From Lachnospiraceae bacterium (GTDB taxonomy: Bacteria > Bacillota > Clostridia > Lachnospirales > Lachnospiraceae): DNA of 40,131 bases. Below the pieces are notes generated by a model, which saw only the letters and a list, made by a program, of their open reading frames with translations, was not told the origin of the DNA and ran no database searches. A program made the position numbers and the translations under genes. Position 1 is the stretch's first letter, and each line of letters begins with the position of its first letter. The DNA lies in assembly GCA_016281385.1 (NCBI GenBank), contig JAEEIN010000072.1, forward strand, positions 1 through 40,131, read 5' to 3'. This document shows positions 32,934 to 39,040 of this stretch, one piece after another.

Positions 32934-33617
32934 ATGAAGTACAGTATTGAGGGCGAACCCTTACCCGTTGTCATCTGCGAAGTTGAAGCAGGCGAGACTC
33001 TTATCACCGAGAAAGGCGCTATGAGCTGGATGACACCCAACATGAAGATGGATACCACTTCCGGCGGCGGAATCGGTAAGATGCTCGGCAGAGCTTTCTC
33101 AGGTGAAAGCTTATTCCAGAACAAGTACACCGCTGAAGGCGGAAACGGAACCATCGCATTCGCATCAAGCTTCCCCGGATGCATCAGAGCATTCGAGATC
33201 GCTCCCGGACAGGAGATCGTTGCGCAGAAGTCCGCATTCCTTGCATCTTCCGCGGGTGTTGAGCTTTCCGTATTCTTCCAGAAGAAGTTAGGCTCCGGTT
33301 TATTCGGCGGCGAAGGCTTTGTTATGCAGAAGCTTTCAGGTCAGGGAACCGCTTTCCTTGAGTTTGACGGATATATCAAAGAGTATGAATTACAGGCAGG
33401 TCAGAGCATGGTTGTCGACACAGGCTATCTTGCAGCAATGACCGGCAGCTGCACAGTTGACGTTCAGACCGTTCCCGGCCTTAAGAACGCTCTTCTCGGC
33501 GGCGAAGGACTCTTCAACACGGTTGTTTCCGGTCCCGGACGCATCTGGTTACAGTCCATGCCCGTATCCGCTCTTGCAAGCGCACTTATTCCTTTCTTAC
33601 CTACTTCAAGCAAGTAA
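32934..33617 (+). CDS. AIM24/TIGR00266 family protein
   Basis: A 227-residue beta-rich protein of the widespread AIM24 family, whose biochemical role in bacteria is not established. The core includes YSIEGEPLPVVICEVEAGETLITEKGAM, the Gly-rich GGGIGKMLGRAFSGESLF, ASSFPGCIRAFEI and VPGLKNALLGGEGLFNTVVSGPGRIWLQSMP. AGGAGG precedes the ATG at 32934, so the long N-terminal extension of the track ORF is not used. No signal peptide is present; the protein should be cytosolic. It is monocistronic, with promoter and terminator. Codons are strongly biased toward a few favourites, which suggests high expression (impression by eye). Confidence 0.9.
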   Translation: MKYSIEGEPLPVVICEVEAGETLITEKGAMSWMTPNMKMDTTSGGGIGKMLGRAFSGESLFQNKYTAEGGNGTIAFASSFPGCIRAFEIAPGQEIVAQKSAFLASSAGVELSVFFQKKLGSGLFGGEGFVMQKLSGQGTAFLEFDGYIKEYELQAGQSMVVDTGYLAAMTGSCTVDVQTVPGLKNALLGGEGLFNTVVSGPGRIWLQSMPVSALASALIPFLPTSSK

Positions 33618-33636
33618 TGTAAAGCGGCATAACATT

Positions 33637-33684
33637 AAAGAGGCCACGCTCGGTGATAATCTCACTCGAGCAGGCCTCTTTTTT
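33637..33684 (+). terminator. Terminator of the AIM24-family gene
   Basis: AGAGGCC pairs with GGCCTCT, with an inner GCTCG...CGAGC and GTGA/TCAC stem, then TTTTTT. The U-tract runs into the stop codon of the convergent HAD gene. The hairpin can probably form on both strands. Confidence 0.85.
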
Positions 33685-34366
33685 ATATTCTTTCCTTATA
33701 AAATAAATGTGCGGCATTTTCGCCATTCAGCCAAATGCCATTCAGCCCCGAATTGATGGCCCCCATGTAGTCATTTTCGTAGCTGTCACCCAGCATCACC
33801 GAGCGGGAACGGTCCAGCCCGTGCTTGTCGACAAGAGCGGTGAAAAAGGCTTTGTCCGGTTTCATGCATCGAAAGTCCGAGGAAATGAGATAATCGTCCA
33901 CCATTTTATCAAGGCCGAAATCCAGGATCTCGTAAAGAGTGTAGGAGCGCTGGGCATTTGAGAGGATAAAGGTTTTCTTGCCCAGATCATGCAGCTTCTT
34001 CAAGAATTCCGGAACACCCTCAAACAGCCGACGGTAATCCATGGAAGCTTCTCTAAACTTATATGAGATCTCAAAGAGTTCTTTTTCAGGGATCTTCGGA
34101 TTTCCGTAAGAAGAAAACAGTTCGTCATATACTTCCAGAATTTCGATCTCGGGATAGTCAAAGGGGGTGGGTCGCAGCCTGTACTCCCTGTCCTTGTCAA
34201 AGAATTCCTCTCTGAAATCGGCAAGGGGCGGATGCTTTATGCCACGAGCGTCCAGCACTTTAAGCCATTTTATCCACGTTTCGTCACAGTGCTCATCCGT
34301 GTGGATGTCTATAAGCGTTCCGTAAAGATCGAATATGTAATTGTCAAAAGAAAAAGTGTTGTCCAT
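33683..34366 (-). CDS. HAD-family hydrolase
   Basis: A 227-residue haloacid dehalogenase-like hydrolase, subfamily IA with a helical cap. Motif I is FDLYGTLID near the N-terminus, with the nucleophile Asp. The second Asp of the usual DxD is Tyr here, as in several HADs of the haloacid-dehalogenase branch. Motif II is ILSNA (about 137), motif III a Lys in KPDKAFF, and motif IV GDSYENDYMGA. The ATG has no Shine-Dalgarno; the -10 of its promoter ends 7 bases upstream, so the mRNA is probably leaderless. Substrate unknown. It converges on the AIM24-family terminator. Confidence 0.88.
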   Translation of the reverse strand: MDNTFSFDNYIFDLYGTLIDIHTDEHCDETWIKWLKVLDARGIKHPPLADFREEFFDKDREYRLRPTPFDYPEIEILEVYDELFSSYGNPKIPEKELFEISYKFREASMDYRRLFEGVPEFLKKLHDLGKKTFILSNAQRSYTLYEILDFGLDKMVDDYLISSDFRCMKPDKAFFTALVDKHGLDRSRSVMLGDSYENDYMGAINSGLNGIWLNGENAAHLFYKERI

Positions 34367-34372
34367 GAGCAG

Positions 34373-34400
34373 ATTGTATCATATGGGAAAAATGTGGCAA
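34373..34400 (-). promoter_or_regulatory. Sigma-A promoter of the HAD gene, implying a leaderless start
   Basis: TTGCCA, 16 bp, TACAAT on the minus strand, with TG one base before the -10. The -10 is followed by CTGCTC and then ATG, which puts the start site at or within a base of the ATG. Confidence 0.65.
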
Positions 34401-34429
34401 GAAAATCTTCATCACTTTAACTCTCTATC

Positions 34430-34458
34430 TTGACAAAGTAAAGAGCGTTTACTAAACT
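34430..34458 (+). promoter_or_regulatory. Sigma-A promoter of the NhaC-type gene
   Basis: TTGACA, 17 bp, TAAACT on the plus strand. The spacer holds the inverted repeat AGTAAA-GAGCG-TTTACT (34437-34453), a good position for a repressor. Confidence 0.75.
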
Positions 34459-34463
34459 GATTT

Positions 34464-34506
34464 TGACAAGGCTGTCACGGGAAAGGGATTTCTGTGACAG
34501 TTTTTT
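34464..34506 (+). terminator. Leader terminator (attenuator) before the NhaC-type gene
   Basis: CTGTCAC (34472-34478) pairs with GTGACAG (34494-34500); an inner GAAA/TTTC stem closes on a GGGA tetraloop. TTTTTT follows. The 5' sequence TGACA (34464-34468) can instead pair with TGTCA (34473-34477), so the two folds are exclusive. It lies about 27 bases before the ATG, in the mRNA leader. Confidence 0.7.
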
Positions 34507-34533
34507 ACAATCAAAAACTTGGAGGGAATTTTT

Positions 34534-36156
34534 ATGAAAAAGAAATCAGCTTTGATCGCCCTGATCATCTTTGCTGTAATGGTAGCACTGATCGCCGGGG
34601 TAAACGCCGCAGGCGTTGAATTTGCAGGCTCCTTCTGGGCACTGGTTCCGCCCCTTGTAGCCATCGTCCTTGCGCTGATCACCAAGGAAGCTTATTCTTC
34701 TTTGTTCATCGGTATCGTACTCGGTGCTCTGATGTCTGCAAAGTGTAACTTCCTCGGAACCATGGACAAGCTCACGGTTGATGCTCTGAGCACAGCCATT
34801 GCAGATAATGCGGGCATTTTGCTGTTCCTGGTGATCCTCGGGATCGTGGTTGCACTGGTAAACAAGTCCGGCGCGTCAAGAGCCTTCGGTGAGTGGGCCC
34901 AGACCCATATAAAAACAAAGACCGGTGCCATGCTCGCAACTTTCTTACTCGGCGTTCTGATCTTTATCGACGACTACTTCAACTGCTTAACGGTAGGTTC
35001 AGTAATGGCTCCCGTTACCGATTCCAAGAAGATCTCCCGTGTTAAGCTTGCTTATCTCATTGATGCAACGGCTGCTCCGGTCTGCATGATCGCTCCCATA
35101 TCTTCATGGGCTGCAGCGGTTTCCGGCTGTGTTGAAAGCGAAAAGTATTCGGGAATCGAGCTTTTTGTTCGTGCGATCCCTTATAACTTCTATTCCATCT
35201 TCACTCTTGTATTTGTGATCATGATTGCGATCCTCGGTTATGACTATGGTAAGATGGCAGACTTTGAGATCAAAGCACAGAAGGGTGATCTCGGAATCCT
35301 CGAGGTTGCATTAAACGACGAGAAGCAGGAAAGAAAGCTGGAAGAAGAAGGACCTGCGGATCCCAGACGCGGAAAGCTTTTCGACCTTATCATTCCCATT
35401 GTTGTTCTTATAATCCTCTGTGTATGGGGACTTTTAAAGAACGGTTTTGACGCACTCGGAGAAGAAGGCGGCAGCTTCATCGATGCATTCTCTTCAACCG
35501 ACGCTTATGTCGGACTTCCCTGGGGAAGTATCCTGGCACTTGTTGTGATCATCCTTTATCTTGTAATAAGAAGAGTAGTTACTTTCGAAGAAGCAATGGA
35601 ATGTATTCCCAAGGGCTTCGTTGCAATGGTTCCCGCCATTACCATCCTTACCCTTGCAACTTCCTTAAAGAGCATGACAAATGCTCTCGGAGCTTCCGAA
35701 TTCGTTGAAAGCGCAATGAGCAACGCAAAGGGACTTCAGTGGGCACTTCCCGCCATCGTCTTTGTTGTTGCCTGTGTCATCGCTTTCGCAACGGGAACTT
35801 CATGGGGAACCTTCGGTATCCTTATCCCCATCGTTTCCGCTATATTCCCGGAAACCTCAAGCCTCTTCTTTGTAGGCATTTCAGCGTGTCTTGCAGGTGC
35901 TGTATGCGGCGACCACTGCTCACCCATTTCCGACACGACCATCATGTCATCCGCAGGTGCGCACTGTAACCACATCGATCACGTATCGACACAGCTTCCT
36001 TATGCAATAACGGTAGCGGCGATCTCCTTCGTGGCATATCTGTTCGCCGGAATCCTTGATAAGGCAGGGGTTACATGGCTTTCGATCCCCATCGGTATCG
36101 CCATGACAGTCATCTTCCTTCTTGTGATGAAGCAGAAGTACGCAAAAGCCGAATAA
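34534..36156 (+). CDS. Na+/H+ antiporter, NhaC family
   Basis: A 540-residue polytopic membrane protein with about a dozen hydrophobic helices, one at the very N-terminus (LIALIIFAVMVALIAGVNAA). GVLIFIDDYFNCLTVGSVMAPVTD and AATAAPVCMIAPISSWAAAVSG are the NhaC-family signatures; SACLAGAVCGDHCSPISDTTIMSSAGAHCNHIDHV near residue 450-485 is the second signature. A charged cytoplasmic loop lies at about 245-285. GGAGGG precedes the ATG at 34534. It probably exchanges Na+ for H+, though NhaC relatives also move small metabolites such as lactate/malate. A leader attenuator and own promoter suggest regulation. Confidence 0.9.
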   Translation: MKKKSALIALIIFAVMVALIAGVNAAGVEFAGSFWALVPPLVAIVLALITKEAYSSLFIGIVLGALMSAKCNFLGTMDKLTVDALSTAIADNAGILLFLVILGIVVALVNKSGASRAFGEWAQTHIKTKTGAMLATFLLGVLIFIDDYFNCLTVGSVMAPVTDSKKISRVKLAYLIDATAAPVCMIAPISSWAAAVSGCVESEKYSGIELFVRAIPYNFYSIFTLVFVIMIAILGYDYGKMADFEIKAQKGDLGILEVALNDEKQERKLEEEGPADPRRGKLFDLIIPIVVLIILCVWGLLKNGFDALGEEGGSFIDAFSSTDAYVGLPWGSILALVVIILYLVIRRVVTFEEAMECIPKGFVAMVPAITILTLATSLKSMTNALGASEFVESAMSNAKGLQWALPAIVFVVACVIAFATGTSWGTFGILIPIVSAIFPETSSLFFVGISACLAGAVCGDHCSPISDTTIMSSAGAHCNHIDHVSTQLPYAITVAAISFVAYLFAGILDKAGVTWLSIPIGIAMTVIFLLVMKQKYAKAE

Positions 36157-36158
36157 AG

Positions 36159-36187
36159 TGGACTTTTAGCAAAATAAAGTGTATTAT
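36159..36187 (+). promoter_or_regulatory. Possible promoter of the aminosugar genes
   Basis: TGGACT, 17 bp, TATTAT on the plus strand, between the antiporter stop and its terminator. The -35 is only a fair match, so this is tentative. Confidence 0.4.
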
Positions 36188-36221
36188 CAAGTGGCAGGCG
36201 CATTTGCATCTGCCACTTTTT
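36188..36221 (+). terminator. Terminator after the NhaC-type gene
   Basis: AAGTGGCAG and CTGCCACTT form a 9-bp stem with a 12-nt loop, followed by TTTG. It ends just before the aminotransferase ribosome-binding site. Confidence 0.75.
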
Positions 36222-36237
36222 GTATGGAGAAATCGCC

Positions 36238-37335
36238 ATGAAGATAATGCCCAACCGGATGGACCGGGGCTTTGAAATGTATAAAGAAGAATTTGAGCAG
36301 AAGGCTCTTGAGGTACTGCGCTCGGGCTGGTATGTACTTGGCAAGGAGGTTTCTTCTTTCGAGGAGGAATTTGCCGCATATGTGGGTGCAAAATACTGCG
36401 TAGGCCTTGCATCGGGACTGGATGCTCTTCAGCTTGCTTTCAGGGCATTGAATATCGGCGAAGGCGATGAAGTTCTCGTACAGGGCAACACTTACATAGC
36501 AAGTGTCATGGGTATAACGATGAACAACGCAACTCCCGTTATCGTTGAACCCGATGAATATTATCAGATAGATACGACGAAGCTTGAGGCGGCACTTACC
36601 GAGAGGACAAAGGCGGTTCTTGTTGTTCATTTATACGGCGAGAATGCCAAGATGGATGATATCCTTTCCTTTTGTAAGAAGCACGATCTTAAGCTGGTTG
36701 AAGACTGTGCCCAGAGCCACGGCTCTGCCTTTAACGGGCAGATGAGCGGCACATTCGGCGATGTGGGTTGTTTTTCCTTCTATCCTTCGAAGAATCTGGG
36801 AGCCTTCGGCGACGGCGGAGCCATTGTCACAAATGATGAGGCCATCGCTAAGGAGATCAGAATATTAAGAAATTATGGCAGTGAAAAGCGCTATTATTTT
36901 AAGGAAGTTGGTTTAAACTCAAGACTTGATGAGCTGCAGGCAGGTCTTTTAAGGGTAAGGCTTAAGCATCTTCCGGAGCTTACAAAGGAAAGGGAGAAGA
37001 TAGCGGCCGGATATCTGGAACGCCTGAACAATCCCCTGATCACCCTTCCCAAGCAGCGCGAGGGTGCAACCTGCGTATGGCATCAGTTCGTTATCAGGTG
37101 TGACAGCCGTGATAAGCTTATAGAATATCTGAATGAGCGCGAGATCGGGACCATAATTCACTATCCCATCCCGCCCCATCTTTCGGAAGCATACCGGTAT
37201 CTCGGCTTTAAGGAAGGGGATTTCCCCATCACCGAGAAAATGGCCGGAGACGTTCTTTCCATTCCCATGTATAACGGAATGACGGAAGAAGAACAGGATT
37301 ACGTTATTGAAGCACTTAACGCATATCGCGGATAG
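36238..37335 (+). CDS. DegT/DnrJ/EryC1-type sugar aminotransferase (FdtB/QdtB-like)
   Basis: A 365-residue PLP-dependent aminotransferase of nucleotide-linked keto sugars. Typical features are GLASGLDALQLAFRALNIGEGDEV, VLVVHLYGENAKMDDI, VEDCAQSHGS and the PLP-lysine segment SFYPSKNLGAFGDGGAIVTND; HYPIPPHLSEAY is near the C-terminus. I start at MKIMPNRMDRG, with GGAG upstream. It is ten bases ahead of a ketoisomerase gene, which together suggest a dTDP-3-amino-3,6-dideoxyhexose (Fuc3N or Qui3N). It shares no dTDP-glucose synthesis genes in the window. Confidence 0.92.
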   Translation: MKIMPNRMDRGFEMYKEEFEQKALEVLRSGWYVLGKEVSSFEEEFAAYVGAKYCVGLASGLDALQLAFRALNIGEGDEVLVQGNTYIASVMGITMNNATPVIVEPDEYYQIDTTKLEAALTERTKAVLVVHLYGENAKMDDILSFCKKHDLKLVEDCAQSHGSAFNGQMSGTFGDVGCFSFYPSKNLGAFGDGGAIVTNDEAIAKEIRILRNYGSEKRYYFKEVGLNSRLDELQAGLLRVRLKHLPELTKEREKIAAGYLERLNNPLITLPKQREGATCVWHQFVIRCDSRDKLIEYLNEREIGTIIHYPIPPHLSEAYRYLGFKEGDFPITEKMAGDVLSIPMYNGMTEEEQDYVIEALNAYRG

Positions 37336-37344
37336 GAGTTTTTT

Positions 37345-37773
37345 GTGAAGAAGATCGAAGAAATGGTAAAGATCCTCGAATTCCCGGATCTTGGGGATGA
37401 GAGGGGCAATCTTGTTGTTGTGGAAGGTGAAGGCTTCGGCGCTCCCTTTGACATCAAGAGAGTTTTCTACATATACGGTTCCGACTCAACTGTCGTAAGG
37501 GGCCAGCACGCAAACAGAAAAACGGAGTTCGTCCTTATCAACGTTGCGGGAAGCAGCAAGGTTAAGGTCAACAACGGTCAGGAGACCGTGATCTACGAGC
37601 TCAACCGTCCGAGAATGGGGCTTTATCTGCCCACCATGCTTTGGAAGGATATGTACGATTTTTCAAGCGATTCCGTTTTGCTTGTTCTTGCCAGCGAGCA
37701 CTACGACGGAACCGAATATATCAGAGATTACGAGGAATATAAGAAAGAGGTTTTAAAGCTTAAAGATGAGTAA
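37345..37773 (+). CDS. Sugar 3,4-ketoisomerase, FdtA/QdtA-like cupin
   Basis: A 142-residue cupin of the WxcM/FdtA type. FPDLGDERGNLVVVEGEGFGAPFDIKRVFYIYG and RGQHANRKTEFVLINVAGSSKV are the hallmark. These proteins turn dTDP-4-keto-6-deoxyglucose into the 3-keto isomer before amination; the stereochemistry at C4 (FdtA or QdtA) cannot be decided here. The GTG start at 37345 has GGAG upstream and ATG seems absent in a better place (the next Met is six codons in). It overlaps the following glycosyltransferase by eight bases, and follows the aminotransferase by nine. It matches an operon for a deoxyamino sugar. Confidence 0.88.
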   Translation: MKKIEEMVKILEFPDLGDERGNLVVVEGEGFGAPFDIKRVFYIYGSDSTVVRGQHANRKTEFVLINVAGSSKVKVNNGQETVIYELNRPRMGLYLPTMLWKDMYDFSSDSVLLVLASEHYDGTEYIRDYEEYKKEVLKLKDE

Positions 37774-38704
37774 GATTTCAATCGTTGTACCCGTCTATTA
37801 CAATTCCGACACCCTTGACATGTTATATGCGGACATGAAGGAGAAGATCCTTCCCACACTTGGCGATTACGAGATCGTCTTTGTGGATGACGGTTCAGGG
37901 GATAATTCCTGGGAAGTCATGAACAATATAAAGGCTCAGGATCCCAATGTTGTCTGCGTTAAGCTTTCAAGGAATTTCGGCGAACATGCAGCGCTCCTTG
38001 CGGGACTTTCAACCTGCACCGGTGACTGCGCCGTTACAAAACAGGCGGATCTTCAGGAGGATTCAACCATCATCCTTGAGATGTACGAAAGCTGGAAAAA
38101 GGGCAACAAGGTTGTACTTGCGGTAAGGGAAGAAAGGGATGAGAATCCCATCAAGGTATTCTTCGCCAACATGTACTATGCCCTGGTAAGAAAAACAATA
38201 AACAAGAACATGCCCAAGGGCGGCTGCGACTGCTACCTTCTTGACCGTCAGGTCATTGAGGTCCTTGAGCGTCTTGACGAGAAGAACTCCTCCTTAACTC
38301 TTCAGGTTCTCTGGGTTGGCTTTAAGACAGACAAGATCTACTTTAAGAGAAAGGATCGTGAAGTGGGCAAATCCCGCTGGACCTTATCAAAGAAGGTCAA
38401 GCTCGTAATGGATTCCATGATGAGCTTTTCCTATTTCCCCATCAGATGCATGACTGCCATCGGCTTCATATTCGATCTTCTCGCACTTATTCTTTTTGTT
38501 GACGTAGTTGTGGAATATTTCACGGCGGGAACGCCCATCGCGGGATGGTCATCCCTGATGTGCGTTGTTTTGATATCTGCGGGGCTTATAATCAGCTTCC
38601 TCGGAATTTTGGGAGAATACCTCTGGCGTACCCTTGATGCATCAAGAACGCGTCCTCCTTTCATCATCGACACCGTGAACAAGGGCGACAAAAAAGAGGA
38701 CTGA
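37766..38704 (+). CDS. GT2-family glycosyltransferase with two C-terminal membrane helices
   Basis: A 312-residue DPM1/ArnC/GtrB-like transferase. The GT-A fold opens with SIVVPVYYNSDTLDMLY and continues through VFVDDGSGDNSWEVM and KLSRNFGEHAALLAGL. KQADLQED is the DxD-equivalent metal site. Two hydrophobic segments lie at about 230-255 and 265-290, and a short charged tail follows. Such enzymes move a sugar from a nucleotide carrier to a polyprenyl phosphate on the inner leaflet. Given the two genes before it, it may transfer the aminosugar made by them. The TGA stop directly abuts the convergent YolD-gene stop. Confidence 0.9.
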   Translation: MSKISIVVPVYYNSDTLDMLYADMKEKILPTLGDYEIVFVDDGSGDNSWEVMNNIKAQDPNVVCVKLSRNFGEHAALLAGLSTCTGDCAVTKQADLQEDSTIILEMYESWKKGNKVVLAVREERDENPIKVFFANMYYALVRKTINKNMPKGGCDCYLLDRQVIEVLERLDEKNSSLTLQVLWVGFKTDKIYFKRKDREVGKSRWTLSKKVKLVMDSMMSFSYFPIRCMTAIGFIFDLLALILFVDVVVEYFTAGTPIAGWSSLMCVVLISAGLIISFLGILGEYLWRTLDASRTRPPFIIDTVNKGDKKED

Positions 38705-39040
38705 TCAGACCTTTTTCAGGTCATAAATGTCATCGAACTTAACAATCGTATTAACGATCTTGATGATCCGGGAATCCTCATCTATTTTGGAGAGGATTCC
38801 CGTTTTTTGTATATAATTTTCCTCAATGGAGCTGTAATAGATGCATTCCACCATATCTCCGCAGGAAAGCAGCGAAAAGACTTCGTCAAGCTCGTTTAAC
38901 CTCTCCTCTGAAAGCTCCGTTCTCGGAACAACAATATGCTCCTTGGCCCTTAACGCTTCCTCGTAGCCTTTTAAAGCGGCGAAGGGCATGAACTGCTTGG
39001 CACGCATCTCACGGCTCATTTTAGGTCTCAGTGTGCTCAT
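38705..39040 (-). CDS. YolD-like protein
   Basis: A 111-residue YolD-family protein, which has been proposed to stand in for UmuD beside Gram-positive Y-family polymerases. RPKMSREMRAKQFMPFAALKGYEEALRAKE is the family mark. The C-terminal half is beta-rich (GDMVECIYYSS, TGILSKIDEDSRIIKI). Its ATG overlaps the stop of the upstream polymerase gene by four bases, confirming coupling. The region encoding KTGILSKIDEDSR contains, on the opposite strand, a perfect 11-bp terminator for the glycosyltransferase operon. Role in SOS mutagenesis is inferred from the family. Confidence 0.9.
   Translation of the reverse strand: MSTLRPKMSREMRAKQFMPFAALKGYEEALRAKEHIVVPRTELSEERLNELDEVFSLLSCGDMVECIYYSSIEENYIQKTGILSKIDEDSRIIKIVNTIVKFDDIYDLKKV
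38769..38808 (+). terminator. Terminator of the aminosugar operon inside the YolD gene
   Basis: CGGGAATCCTC and GAGGATTCCCG form a perfect 11-bp stem with a 12-nt loop, followed by TTTTTT on the plus strand. It lies 65 bp behind the glycosyltransferase stop, within the coding part of the convergent yolD-like gene. Confidence 0.85.

Noticed and set aside
34464-34533. Known Na+, Li+ or fluoride riboswitch before the antiporter
   Set aside because: From promoter to Shine-Dalgarno there are only about 55 bases, mostly the terminator hairpin; no aptamer core was found.
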